A stretch of DNA of 64,000 nucleotides, taken from positions 62,306,501 through 62,370,500 of the forward strand of contig CM070901.1 of the NCBI GenBank assembly GCA_036417435.1, given 5' to 3'. Shown here piece by piece: positions 47,790-60,781 of this stretch. Below the pieces are notes generated by a model. That model was not told where the DNA came from, searched no databases, and saw only the letters and a list, made by a program, of their open reading frames with translations. Position numbers and translations under genes: made by a program. Positions within the stretch are counted from its first letter, which is position 1. Every line of letters begins with the position of its first letter. The stretch is from Inia geoffrensis (lineage: Eukaryota; Chordata; Mammalia; Artiodactyla; Iniidae).

Positions 47790-50072
47790 AAAAGATAATA
47801 GAGGCCTGACAAACCCACAGGAAGCATGAGTCTCAATGGAGAAAAACTGAAAGCATTTCCTATAAGATCAGGAAAAAGACAAGGGTGTCCACTCTTGCCA
47901 TTTTTATCCAACATAGTTTTGCAAGTCCTAGCCATGGCAATCAGAGAAGAAAAAGAAATAAAAGGAATCCGAATTGGAAAAGAAGAAGTAAAACTGTCAC
48001 TGTTTACAGATGACATGATACTATACATAGAGAACCCTAAAGATGCCACCAGAAAACTACTAGAGCTAATCAATGAATTTAGTAAAGTTGCAGGATACAA
48101 AATTAATACACAGAAATTTCTTGCATTCCTATACACTAATGAGGAAAGATCAGAAAGAGAAATTAAGGAAACAATCCCATTTACCATTGCAAGAAAAAGA
48201 ATAAAATACCAGGAAATAAACCTAGCTAAGGAGGCAAAAGACCTGTACACAGAAAACTATAAGATACCAATGAAAAAAATCAAAGACAACACAAACAGAT
48301 GGAGAGATATACCATGTTCTTGGATTGGAAGAAACAATATTGTGAAAATGACTACACTACCCAAAGCAATCTACAGATTCAATGCAATCCCTATCAAGTT
48401 ACAAATGGCATTTTTCACAAAATTAGAACAAAAATTTTACAATTTGCATGGAAATGCAAAAGACCCTGAAGAGTCAAAGTAATCTTGAGAAAGAAAAATG
48501 GTGCTAGAGGAATCAGGCTCCCTGACTTCAGGCTATACTAAAAGCTACAGTAATCAAGACAGTATGGTACTGGCACAAAAACAGAAATATAGATCAATGA
48601 AATAGGATAGAAAGCCCAGAGATAAACCCAAGTAACTATGGTCACCTAATCTATGACAATGGAGGCAAGAATATACAATGGAGAAAAGACAGCCTCTTCA
48701 ACAAGTGGTGCTGGGAAAACTGGACAGCTACATGTAAAAGAATGAAATTAGAACACTCTCTAATACCATACACAAAAATAAACTCAAAATGGATTAAAGA
48801 CCTAAACATAAGGCCAGACGCTATAAAACTCTAGAGGAAAACATAGGCAGAACACTCTTTGACATAAATCACAGCAACATCTTTTTAAACCCAACTCCTA
48901 GAGTAATGAAAATTAAAACAAAAATAAACAAATGGAACCTAATTAAAATTAAAAGCTTTTGCACAGCAATGGAAACCATAAACAAGACAAAAAGGCAACC
49001 CTCAGAATGAGAGAAAATATTTGCAAACAAAGCAACTGACAAAGGATTAATCTCCAAAATATACAAGAAGCTCATAAAGCTCAATATATAAAAAGAAACC
49101 AACTACCCAATCAAAAAATGGGTGGAAGACCTAAATAAACATTTCTCCAAAGAAGATATACAGATGGCCAACAAACACATGAAAAGATGCTCAACATCAC
49201 TAACAATTAGAGAAATGCAAATCAAAACTACAATGAGCTATCATCTCACACCAGTCAGAATGGCCATCATCAAAAAATCTACAAACAATAAATGCTGGAT
49301 AGGGTGTGGAGAAAAGGGAACCCTCATACACTGTTGGTGGGAATGTAAATTGATAACAGCCACCATGGAAAACAGTATGGAGATTCCTTAAAAAATTACA
49401 AATAGAACTACCATATGATCCAGCAATCCCACTACTGGGCATATACCCAGAGAAAACCATAATTCAAAAAAACACATATACCCCAATGTTCATAGAAGCA
49501 CTATTTACAATAGTCAAGACATGGAAGCAACTTAAATGTCCATCAACAGAGGAATGGATAAAGAAGATGTGGTACATATATACAATGGAATATTACTCAG
49601 CCATAAAAAGGAATGAAATTGGATCATTTGTAGAGACGTGGATGGACCTAGAGAATGTCATACAGAGTGAAGTAAGTCAGAAAGAGAAAAGCAAATATCT
49701 TATATTAACTCATATATGTGGAATCTAGAAAAATGGTAAAGATGATCTTATTTGCAAAGCAGTAATAGAGACACAGATGTAGAGAAAAAAACCTATGGAT
49801 ACCAAGGGGGAAACGTGGGGGTGGGATGAATTAGGAGATTTGTGTTGACATATACACCCTACTATGTAAATAATAGATAACTAATGAGAACCTACTGTAT
49901 AGCACAGGGAACTCTACTTGGTGCTCTGTGGTGACCTAAATGGGCAGGAAATCCAAAAAAGAGGGGATATGTGTATATGTATGGCTGATTCACTTTGCTG
50001 TACAGCAGAAACTCTACTCCAATTAAAAAAAAATCATAGGACCATGGACAACCAAAAAAAAAAGATAATAGA
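47790..50072 (+). mobile_element. 5'-truncated L1 (copy C) nested in the ancient L1
   Basis: Element 47803-50059 flanked by AAAAGATAATAGA (47790-47802 and 50060-50072). It starts in the RT domain; the first frame (47826-48482) reads [20 protein letters not shown] and then [11 protein letters not shown], where the first residue pair of FADD is altered to FTDD. It has the unshifted CCTAAAGATGCC text that copies A and B lack, plus other stops and frameshifts. The 3' UTR differs from that of copy A ('gggggtgggatgaattaggag'). Confidence 0.92.
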
Positions 50073-50290
50073 TGTCTGAGGGTACAATTAATAGCAACAT
50101 ATTGTAAAGATTAAAGTATATATGTAGGAATAAAATATAAGAAGAGCACAAAGGACAGAGGGAGAAAATAAGTATACTGGGCTGTACCATAAACATTATT
50201 TGAGAGTGCAGTAAGTTAAAAATATATTTTACATCCCTATAGCATCCACTAAAACAAAACAAAACTCAACTAAACAAAGTACCAATAAAT
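50073..50290 (+). mobile_element. Ancient L1, right part
   Basis: Continues the text of 46660-47789 after the nested insertion ('aatagcaacatattgtaaag', 'gagtgcagtaagttaaaaat', 'gcatccactaaaac'). Confidence 0.75.
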
Positions 50291-51745
50291 ATTTTTAACA
50301 TGTTCCAAGCAATAATTCTATATTTGCAACAAAAGTTTCAATTAGATTTAATAATAGTGCTTATTTTTTAAAAGTTCCAGAGAATAGAAAAGACAATTTT
50401 CAAGAATCAAAGTTCCACTTTCAGATCTGGCTTCTAGTTAGAAAGCAAAGTCAGTGACAAAGGGGCAAAGGGCTTTGGAGACTTTACCCATTTCTTAATC
50501 TCCACCCTCAAACTGGGCCTCCTCAGCAAGTATAACATTTGTAATTATGGTATATAAGTCCTGTGTGAGTAAACTTCTTTTGAGAGCAGGGTCTCTCTTT
50601 TGTTCATTACTATATCATTGGTGCCTGACATAGCAGGTATACAATAGTATTTGATGATTTACTGAAAGTGTCAGAACCCTCTGGAGAAGCAAGCAAATTG
50701 AGCACCAGGTGTCAATCTTTGCAACTGGGTGAATAAGAATAGAAGATGTTGTCATTTGTGGCCAGGTGTTTAAAGCTCCTAACCCCTTTCTGATAAAGGT
50801 ACTGCTCTCAACTTATCTGTGACCCTAAGTTAGAGTGCTTATTCGACAGCTCTCAACTCTGACTTTGAGTGTGCTTGACCTTGGTTTAGCAAAACTAACT
50901 CTTGACATCATTCCTTGTGTCCCAACTGACCTCAGCTTGACAATTGAAACACTGTCTCCTTATTCTTCCTTTAATTAGTAGTTTAATTTGGACTCTAAAT
51001 CTGGGCCTAGATCCAGATTATTCTTAACATAACTATTTAGCACAAGGAGCCTGTATTTCACAGGCATCATGCCAAGCCGGGGGAATAAGATGTGGAACTC
51101 ATGCTATCAAGAAACCTGAGGTCTGGGGAAGAGGCAAACACATAAACAGCTAATTATCACATATAGGGCTAAAAGTAGCAAAGCAAATAGGACAGTGGCA
51201 GAAAGCACTGAAATATACAAGCCTATTACAAAAACTTGGCATACACAAAAGTACTTGTAAAAGCTTGGCATCTGCCGTTCTACATTTCTTGGATCTCATG
51301 ACAACCCAATCTTTGCACCCAGTGAGATGGTCCTGAGGACATATTTCCCATGTCTGTTGATAATTTCCTCTAACCTTGAAAATGGAAGCTACAAGTCCCA
51401 GAATTTCATCATTTGCTTCTTGTTTGACAGCAGAGGACGAAGCACCTATATCATGTAATTGGACTAACCACTAAACTAGGAATCAACAATCATGTTATAT
51501 GAAAGCCCTCCAGTTCTGTATAGACTATAAAATTAATCCAAATGAATTAAGTTAATAATGGAGTCCAAAAATCACAATTTATTATATCACCATGGGAGCA
51601 GCAGCCTCTGAGCTCACTCTAGGCTATGTATTGCAGATCCTAGATCGTAGATGATTGTGAAAGAGTTGCAAGGAGAGAAAGGCACAAGGTAAGACAATCA
51701 CACTTGACTGAAGCCAACACCAGTAGGCTCATCTTGTTGACCCAG
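50291..51745. other. Unique DNA, no gene recognised
   Basis: A short L2-like 3' end at about 50580-50670; otherwise nothing recognised. Confidence 0.45.
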
Positions 51746-51747
51746 TA

Positions 51748-51965
51748 TGGGTTTCTCAACCTTGGCACTACTGGCATATTGCACTGAATGATTCTTTGTT
51801 GATGGGGTGGGGAGGGAGCTGTCCTGTGCACTGCAGGATGTTTAGCAGCATTTCTGTCCTCTACCCACTTGATGCCAGTAGCATCACCCACCACCAGTCA
51901 TGAAAACCAAAAAGAGACACTATTAGATGTTCCCTGGAGGGTAAAAATCCCCTGTTCGAAAACCA
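51748..51965 (+). repeat. MER5A DNA transposon (hAT-Charlie)
   Basis: 'ttgttgatggggtggggagg', 'gtgcactgcaggatgtttagcagcat', 'ctctacccacttgatgccagtagc' and 'tccctggagggtaaaaat' follow the MER5A consensus in order. Confidence 0.85.
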
Positions 51966-51969
51966 CCTA

Positions 51970-54440
51970 CCTAGCAGCCTAATAGTATTCCTGTTACAAC
52001 AGGTGTATTTTGGTTTCATTTCACCAAAATAAGTGAGGCTCCTTACCATGGCCCTCATGTATACAATTAAGTTGAACTAAATAATTTCCATAAACATTCT
52101 TACTTTAACATTCTTTAATTCTCTAAACCTCTGTCCCTGCGCTGTCTCCAGGTTTTACTCTTGATCTCTCTCCTTTTTAAACCTTTTTCAATCATTCATT
52201 AATTCTACAAGCAATGATTAAGCATATTCTGTGGGTCAAACCCTGGGCTGAGCACTGGGAATATGTGGTTAAATAAGGTAAGTTCCCTGCCCTCAGAACA
52301 TGCACAGGCGAGAGAAATGTAAGTGAAGAAAAGCAGCTCATACACTTCAACAGGGTGACCACTATAGAGGCCAGAGCCTTGAGTGTGTGTTGGTTACAGG
52401 TGGGAGATGGGAAGGAGGGTGGCAGAGGATAGAGCTGGGGCTTTACTCATCACTTGAGTGGCTGCATAATGCACAGGAAATCTAGAAGCTGACCCTCTGA
52501 GAAGGCTATTGAGCTTAGCAGTTTTCTAATATCTGAGCACTGGTTTAGCAGCTGCACTACTGGTGTCATTGCAAAGGCTCATCCTATCTCTGCCACAAAA
52601 ATACAGAGGAGATAAGTCTACATTCTCAAAAAGGCTTTCATTCCATGTGGAGTCAGCCTGTCTTCCTGGCTTGATGCCCATACAAGTGAACAAACAAAAT
52701 AATTGTGGGCTAAAGTACTCTCTACCTTGTTCACCCAAGGGTCATCTTCTGATTGCCCATAGCGTGCAAGGCATTTGGGGCATTTGCCAGGAGCCTACAT
52801 GAGCCTGTGTGTGCCTTTTTAGGCTGAGGCCTGGGGAGGGCATGAGAATTGCAGAACAACAAACTAAGACTTTGCTTATCCCTTCTGACACATACAAAGC
52901 CTTTGCACCACCCTCAATTTGCAGAAAGTTTATTTCTCTAATTATATATTTGAGGACCTGAGTCAGTCAAACTTCTGCCTCCACAGGACTATCTCACTGC
53001 ATAAACAGAATTTCATTTCCTAATCCTGGCCCTAAATGGCAGTGGAATATTGGGGTAAGGTGGTTCATATCGCTCTGCACATGTGCCTAAAGAGTGCAGA
53101 GTCCGTCTGGACCCGATCTGGCTCTTGAGGCAAACCCACACCTCTGTCCCAGAGATAAGTTGAGACATGAAGCGCAGCAGGGCTCTGGTATGTGAGAGTG
53201 GCTGTCATCTCATTCACATCCTGGAGCTGCTTTCTGCTTTCCCTCCTCCTGACGCAAGTGGTGTAGCCCAAACTGACTGCATTTTGTGACTTTAGGGTTT
53301 GGACTCTTGTCCGGATGTCCTAACATACACTCCAGTTCTTGCCTTTGCAACTTTTCCAGGTGGTGCCTCTCCGTCATCCAGTCAGCAAACCTTTATCTCA
53401 GGCTAATGATGTGTTGCTCTGCAGGCATCTCTGGCTGTTCAGAGATGAACCTAACCCAGTACACACCCTGGAGAACGCCCTGCTGTAGCTGGGAAACAAA
53501 CAATAAGCAATAGCTACAATGTGTATGTTACAATGTGTACAATGTTCCAGGCAGTAACAGAAGTACACTTATAGAAGAGAAGTGGCACAAGAAGAAGAAA
53601 TTTATGACTCCAAGGGAGGTGGGGACAGAGAAGTTTTCTCAAAAGGGGTATTATTTGAGCTGAGTTTCTAAGAAGAAATAGAAATTGATCACCCAGATAA
53701 GAGGCAGAATGACTGAAGAATCTGTGTGTACACAGACACAGAAGGGAGCAGCAGTCCAGGCAGGCGGGCAACTACAAGTGTTGAAGGCTTTCCTGGAGGG
53801 CAGAGCAAAGGGGTTGAAAGAAGATTGGGCAGATTCCATGGCCTGATGGAGAAGGCGTCTGCTACTCACAAGACTTTTCCTACATCACTGAAGGATTTCA
53901 AACAAGACAGTGCCATGGTCAGACTTGGGTTTTGGAAGGATTACTTTGTAAATAGTGGAGAAAATATCAAGGAAGGAAAACTGATTAGCTACAACTGAAG
54001 GAGGTGAGCCATCGTGAAACAAGGACCTGCATAGGCAGAGGTTACAGATAAGACTGACATTTAGGAGGTCACGATATGGAGCTCAGTGACTGATGGAGTG
54101 ATTGGTGAAGGAGAAAGAGGCATCAAGCCAATTGGTGGGCCTCTGGTTGGGCAACTGGCTCTGTGGTGATGCTCCCACCTCCTGGCTTCTGTTTGGACAC
54201 ATGGGACAACGGTCTACCGTGTTGAAGTCTATGAGCTGCCTTTCCTCACTTACATCCCTCTCTCCAGTGCATGTTTCTTCTCTTATTCAACCAGTGCTTG
54301 CCTGGTATTTGGTTCACAGAATATGCTCAACTATTGCTTATAGAATTGATAAATGAATAAAGAAAACATAAAGGGAAGAGAGAGACTAAAACCTGGAGAC
54401 AGTGCAGGGACAGAGTTTAGAGAATTAAACAACGTTAAGG
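51970..54440. other. Unique DNA with faint ancient repeats
   Basis: 52190-52330 and 53640-54000 look like pieces of widespread ancient repeats ('gatggagaaggcg', 'gacagtgccatggtcagac') that I cannot name. No exon recognised. Confidence 0.4.
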
Positions 54441-54464
54441 TAAGGATGTTTGTGAAGGTTATTT

Positions 54465-54530
54465 CCTTCAACACATTAATTATACAGATGAGGAAACCAA
54501 GGCCCAGAGAGGTAAAAAGACAGGAAGACT
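54465..54530 (-). repeat. MIR core fragment
   Basis: 'cagatgaggaaaccaaggcccagagagg' is the conserved MIR core in reverse. Confidence 0.6.
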
Positions 54531-54886
54531 GGGTGGTGGGAAAGTTTGGGGAGGAGAGACAATGCATTCAGTTTGGACTGTATTACATTTTTTTTTGCCC
54601 ATGGTAAATCCGGTTTCCGATATCCAATGTGCTGTCGGAATGTAGAGCTCAGGAGAGGAGTCGAGTCTAAACATATAGGTTTGGGATGCAGATCTTATGA
54701 AGACCAGGGCAGGCAATGTTACTACTACCTCAGGAGAATAGATGAAGTCAGGAGCCAGGAGGACCAAGGGGAGAGCTCTGATCACCTCAGAGCTAGCGTA
54801 GAATAGTAGGAAGCAGCACAGCAAGTTACTTATTCTTCCTACACCTCACTCTCCCCCAACTGTATGTGTACCTACAGTATAGGGTT

Positions 54887-55338
54887 GTCATGACATTTAT
54901 TTATCATCTCTATTGGAGTATAATTGCTTTACAATGGTGTGTTAGCTTCTGCTGTATAACACAGTGAATCCGCTATACGTATACATATATCCCCATATCT
55001 CCTCCCTCTTGTGTCTCCCTCTCTCCCTCCCTATCCCACCCCTCTAGGTGGTCACACAGCACCGAGCTGATCTCCCTGTGCTATGTGGCTGCTTCCCACT
55101 AGCTATCTATTTTACGTTTGGTAGTGTATATATGTCAGTGCTGCTCTCTCACTTTGTCCCAGCTTCCCCTTCCGCCTCCCCATGTCCTCAAGTCCATTCT
55201 CTATGTCTGTGTCTTTATTCCTGTCCTGCCCCTAGGTTCTTCAGAACCATTTTTTTTTAGATTCCATATATATGTGTTAGCATATGGTATTTGTTCTTCT
55301 CCTTCTGACTTACTTCACTCTGTATGTCATGACATTTA
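54887..55338 (-). mobile_element. L1 3' end (antisense) with target-site duplication
   Basis: The same G-rich 3' UTR as copy A but reversed, plus the last ORF2 codons, flanked by GTCATGACATTTA at 54887-54899 and 55326-55338. The AATAAA signal reads AATAGA and the A-tail is nearly absent. Confidence 0.92.
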
Positions 55339-55339
55339 A

Positions 55340-56500
55340 ATGAATGAATATTTGTCAAGCCCTTAGGGCAGTGCGTAGCAAGAAGTCTATGCAAGTGTGA
55401 AAATTAATATATAAACACTAATATTTGATGGTGGACAGAGGAAAATAGCTCTAAAAGAATAAGTAAACTAGGAATGATAAGAAAGTAAGAGGAAAGCAGG
55501 CAGCTGTGAGAACACCAAAATCTAAGGGAAAGAGAATTTAAAGAATGAGGGAACAATTATATGACAAATGCCAAAGAGAGACTAAAAACAGGAAGGATTG
55601 AAATGTCTATCGGCTGTGGCAATTGGAAGTTCACTGGTGATTTTAGAGCTGCGGTTCAGGGAGAAGAGGGGTAGGCTCAGGTGTGTGTGGCTTGGTGGGC
55701 AGGAATTGGGAAGGATAATGTGGGAAGTTGGCTCAGAGCAAGGCTGGGCAGAGAAGAGGAGAAACCCTGATCAGGGCGCTGTTAAGCCAGATCCTAGTCA
55801 GGATACACAGGGGCACAGGGCAAGCCCCTTCTCCTTCCCAGAGTCCTCATCTGTAAAATGAAAGAGGACTTGATCTCTACATTTCTACCAGTGATGATGA
55901 CCTCATCTTTTCCTTTTTTTTTTCTACTAACATTTGATGATGATCAAGTTCTTTTTGATTTAGAAATGGTACCTGAATTAGCTAATGATACCCTTTTAAA
56001 ATGTTGTTTTTAGTTTATGGAGATGGATGCTGTTAGGTGTTGGTTTATTTTTAATTTATAAAAATGTTTTCAATGTAAAATTTCACCTTTGATCTTTGGG
56101 AATGTGTTTACAGTATTCTCACATTAACAATGAAGCCAACTCCAAAGGATGGGGTGATTATTCTCCAAGTCACTAAAGGAGTAACCCAAGATTTTAATTC
56201 AGGTTTGCTGGCAGCTGATGAGAATAACTGGGGTGGTGGCAGAAAACTAATTTAGAACTGGGTCTCCAAAGAACTCAGTTTTTATAAATGCAAAATGCCT
56301 GTCAGTGGAAAATGTCTATTTCTCAAAACAATGTTTTTTTTTCTGCCACATTCTCTTTTCCCACAATAGGGTATAACATATCATAGATTTTTCCTCTGGA
56401 GAAAACAGCTTAAAAGTTTTTTTTTTAATCTTTTTGTTTCTCCCTTAGTGATAGAGTGTTTTATAATAGCATCAGTTATTTTATTAGATTAATGTGGTTA
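55340..56500. other. Unique DNA, no gene recognised
   Basis: The frame at 55598-55861 has no known motif. Confidence 0.45.
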
Positions 56501-56509
56501 TGTATGTAC

Positions 56510-56700
56510 CCAGACAATTTCAAAGCACTCTTGCATGTTTTATTCATCTCATTTTCTCAGCCACTCTTTTAGAATGGCAAAATAGGGGTGACTAGTTCCA
56601 TTTGAGAGGTAAGAATCTAATGCTGAAAAGACCACGTGACCAGCCACGGTCTCACAGAATTGCCCAGGAGCACCTTTTAGACACTCAGTCTGGAGAGAGT
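56510..56700 (-). repeat. MIR SINE (antisense)
   Basis: 'tgttttattcatctcatttt', 'cacgtgaccagccacggtctcacag' match MIR in reverse. Confidence 0.6.
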
Positions 56701-57865
56701 GCCCACATGGGGAGTCAGTATGCAAGTGCTGATTAGGTAGTGTCAGTAGATGCCTGGCTTATAACTGGCACTCATAAGTCAGTGGGCACTAGGGAAATAA
56801 GGGCCCCCCGACATCTCTCTGTGCAGCACTCATCTTTACCGTCAGGGTGTTAGATGCGGTGATTTTAATCTCTTGGTCACTGAAAATTAAGAGAAAACCA
56901 AAATAATGCATAAGGTGAGAACGAGGGAAGAGGAGAAGGAAAGAAGAGAAAAACCTTAGCAGTAGTTAAAAGTTTCACAAATGGTGGCTCTGGATGGTGC
57001 ACATATTTCTGTAAAGTGCTGACTTCATCATTTTACTAAGCATTTATGGGATAATATCTAAGAAGCATTTTGAGTGCCTTGGAAAATAGTATTAGACAAA
57101 TATAAAATAGTGGACGTATAAAAGTGGAAGACAATTTCAGATATATATTCTCTGAATTAGAAGAAATAAAATTGCTTTATTCATCAAAATGACCAGTATA
57201 AAGTGAAGAAAGCAGAGTTTTTTGCTTCTCAGCAGAGTAACCAGTCTGGTTTCCCTAAGGATTAATGTAGTGTAAAGATGTTTACCAGCAATAAAAAAAA
57301 GTCTATAGAAATATTGCTTTCGTTCAGCATGAGGGTGAAAGATTGCTAATTTAGTCTCAACAGAAACAATTTAGCTGTCTTTAGGACACATGCTCATATA
57401 AGTTTAAGTCATTTACAGTAAGTAAAAAATTCTATGATCATGCAGTTTACTTTATCAGGATGTCAGATTTAGAGGGTGCCCTGATCTTATCTCAGCAGAA
57501 TATCTTTTCAGACAGCTTTTTAATATTCTGGACATTATCTTTTGAACCAATTGGTGTCATAATTTCAAAGGATGACAAAATAAAGAATAATCTTTTCTAA
57601 ATGTTATTACAAAATTCTTAGGCCAAGTTTAAGATAAGGGTACTGTAAGCTTGACTATAAAATACCGTACCATAAACTTGAAAGAAAAACAATTATTTCT
57701 TTCCTTTATCCCAAGGAAATAATTTTGAAGAAGAAAAAAGCTACATGTCCAAAGATAATTTTAGTTGCACTATTCATGATAGAAATAAAATAACAGAGGC
57801 AAATAATAGACAAATAGTTAATAAATAATTGCATGTTGCTATGGTAGGGTATTATGCAACCATTT
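56701..57865. other. Unique DNA, no gene recognised
   Basis: AT-rich; nothing recognised. Confidence 0.45.
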
Positions 57866-58161
57866 CTTTTTTTAAGATTTAATTTTATTTATTTTTGGCT
57901 GTGTCGGGTCTTCTGTGCACAGGCTTTCTCTAGTTGAGGCGAGCGGGGCTACTCTTCATTGCAGTGTGAGGGCTTCTCCTTGTGGTGGCTTCTCTTGTTG
58001 TGGAGCACTGGTTCTAGGCATGCGAGCGCGCAGCCTCAGTAGTAGTGGCGCACAGGCTTAGTTGCTCCACGGCATGTGGATCTTCCCGAACCAGGGATGG
58101 AACCTGTGTCTCCTGTGTTGGTGGGCAGATTCTTATCCACCGCACCACCAAGGGAAGTCCC
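57866..58161 (-). mobile_element. Longer CHR-type SINE variant (antisense), diverged
   Basis: 'ttggctgtgtcgggtcttc', 'ctttctctagttgaggcgag' and the head 'caccaccaagggaagtccct'. Older than the copies near 30 kb; no clear duplication. Confidence 0.88.
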
Positions 58162-58369
58162 TAGTCAACTATTAAAATGATAAATACAATGTTCATGAAA
58201 AAACTGAGAAAAATGTTTACAGTATAATATTTTGAAAAGTGACAAAGAAGATATTATGATTACGTCCATAATCATGGATTATGTCCATGTAAAAACTGTA
58301 TATTTATGTAGATAAAGTGTGATGGGAACATGAAAAAATAGAAACCCTTGATGTAACAATGTATCAGTC

Positions 58370-58740
58370 AGGGTAAGACAGATTATGCATTCCCTATCAG
58401 TCACTCACAACAAGCCTCATTCTACAAAATCAGGCTTTGCTCACTGTAACCACTCAGGGACCCAGAGGAAGGTTCCATCTGTATACTTTCTTCCTCAATT
58501 ATTTCAACCTCAGCAGAGGAAAGATGTGGCTGCCACTATATCTTAAAGATCCTACACAGGAGTGAAATATTTCACATCTACTTACATTTATTTGGCCAAA
58601 GCAAGTCACATCATCATACCAAACTTCAAAGGGGGCAAGAAAGCTAATTCCTACCATGTGATCAGAGAGAGAGAACTAGAAATATTTGATGAACAACACT
58701 AACAAATCTCACAATGAGATTGGTGGATTTCTAGATGCCT
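58370..58740. repeat. Unnamed ancient interspersed repeat
   Basis: Begins 'tatcagtcagggtaag' and includes 'tttggccaaagcaagtcac'; resembles the stretch at 36640-37015. Family not identified. Confidence 0.35.
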
Positions 58741-58901
58741 TTCCAAATATTTTATAATGTGAAAAAAAATGTTAATACACATTTTACACTATCATTACCT
58801 CAGATTTCACTTGTGAGCCAGAAATTGGGAGCTGATGATATATACCATATTAATCATTCAAAGAAAGGCTTTTAACTAGAAATTCTTTAAACTGCACATT
58901 C

Positions 58902-59433
58902 TTTGGATAAAGAAGATGTGGCACATATATACAATGGAATATTACTCAGCCATAAAAAGAAATGAGATTGAGTTATTTGTCGTGAGGTGGATGGACCTGG
59001 AGTCTGTCATACAGAGTGAAGTAAGACAGAAAGAGAAAAACAAATACCATATGCTAACACATATATATGGAATTAAAAAAAAAAGTTCTGATGAACCTAG
59101 GGGCAGGACAGGAATAAAGACACAGATGTAGAGAATGGACATGAGGACACGGGGAGGGGGAAGGGTAAACTGGGATGAAGTGAGAGAGTGGCATGGACAT
59201 ATGTACACTACCGAACGTAAAATAGATAGCTAGTGGGAAGCAGCCACATAGCACAGGGAGATCAGCTCGGTGCTTTGTGACCACCTAGAGGGGTCGGATA
59301 GGGAGGGTGGGAGGGAGATACAAGAGGGAAGGGATATGGGGATATATGTATACGTATAGCTGATTCACTTTGTTATACACAGAAACTAACACAACATTGT
59401 AAAGCAATTATACTCTAGTAAAGATGTAAAAAA
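58902..59433 (+). mobile_element. L1 3' end with target-site duplication
   Basis: Starts at GGATAAAGAAGATGTGGCAC, keeps the last 60 or so ORF2 codons and the copy A-type 3' UTR. Flanked by GCACATTCTTT and GTACATTCTTT. Confidence 0.92.
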
Positions 59434-59756
59434 AATGTACATTCTTTTATTCAAACATTTAAAATGGACTGAGATGATAAACATTTTCATGTTAGGAAAT
59501 ATAGTTTGAAAATATTTTTGGCTTCACATCATGGTAATAAGCAATTTGTAAATTATATGGAAGAAAGAAACTTCAACAAGGCATTCTGTTATAAATATGT
59601 ATGTGTTGTTAGAAAAATACATCTTTTGCCTATGTACAATGTAACAATCTGCTTACTTCAGCAGGCAATCAACAATAAAGAAAATGCATATCACACTAGC
59701 AGGGTTTTAAATATTCTAGCATGTAAACTATGTAGCAGTTTAAAATGAATGAGAGG
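59434..59756. other. Unique DNA, no gene recognised
   Basis: Nothing recognised; one 80-residue chance frame. Confidence 0.4.
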
Positions 59757-59990
59757 AAGTGTGATATACAGTAAAGAACACTGTCTTTGGTATCAGGTTC
59801 AAACGCTGAACTACCATTTATTATAATATATAATCTTGGGCAATCTTAGCTAACACCTTTCACAAGAGCAATTTAAAATTCTTCCCTTGTATATACTGTT
59901 GTGAAGTTTATCAGATAACACATGTAAAGCACCTAGAAATGTGGCTAGCACATGGTAGAAAAATAAATGTTCATTTATTTATATTTATAT
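59757..59990 (+). repeat. MIR SINE
   Basis: 'ctgtctttggtatcaggttcaaacgctg', 'atcttgggcaatcttagctaacacc' and 'acatgtaaagcacctagaaatgtggctagcacatgg' follow MIR in order. Confidence 0.85.
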
Positions 59991-60434
59991 CACTGAATCT
60001 TGGGCAACTGAAATTACACAAGACTCCTGCCATACACTAAGGGAAGTGGGCATCTTTTAAATTCCACTCTGTTACGAATAAATACATAGAGATCATACGA
60101 TCAAGCCACCATTATCTAAATGTTCTTAATGAATGGAGATACAATTCAAACAAAATTCCACAATGGGTTTGTTGTTTAACTGATGCTCACCCAGTGTGGG
60201 ATCTTAACCGTGGCTGGTTACAGTGCCATGTGCACACGGGAGCACTTAATAGACAGTGATAGAAAAGGACAATGACAGCCAGGCAAACCTTCTGTCTCAG
60301 TGATCTATGATGAGTAAATGCCTTTCTGGGAGCAAGCCAGGCCAGGGGAACTAAGCCATCCAAAGGCAGCAGGGATTGCCTTAGGAAGTGGATGGACACT
60401 TGGGCCCCTGTAGCCTTTGCTTTATTCTGTCATG

Positions 60435-60781
60435 TTAATAGGTGATCATGAACACTGAGATGGCCAGGCTGGCACAGAGCAACTGGAACCAGGTTGGTTT
60501 ATGAGATTGGCAGATGTCTTCACATACCTCCGAGGGTCCTTATGGGTTTGAGAATCCACTCACTCTGTATCAGAATGGTTCTTTGCACTCCATCCCACTT
60601 CCCCAGTCCCTACTGGTGGTACTGGTATGGGGTACATAGTCCAAAGACAACGTCCACTGCTAGTTTGGGATCAGTGGATAAGAGAGATAGCAAACTAGGT
60701 TTCATTCCTGCCAGAGGAGCAACTCTGTCCATGGAGTTGTTATAATCCTCCTGAAGCCTCTGTTAAAGATTCTGAGTATAC
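60435..60781 (-). pseudogene. FMO pseudogene 2, exon 9
   Basis: Acceptor TTGTTTACAG. It reads RYTQNL, stop, QRLQEDYNNSM, then GMKPSLLSLLSTDPKLAVDV, FGLCTPYQYHQ, stop, GLGKWDG. A frame change precedes the C-terminal WFQLLCASLAISVFMITY, the hydrophobic anchor, and a stop at 60435-60437. Confidence 0.93.
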
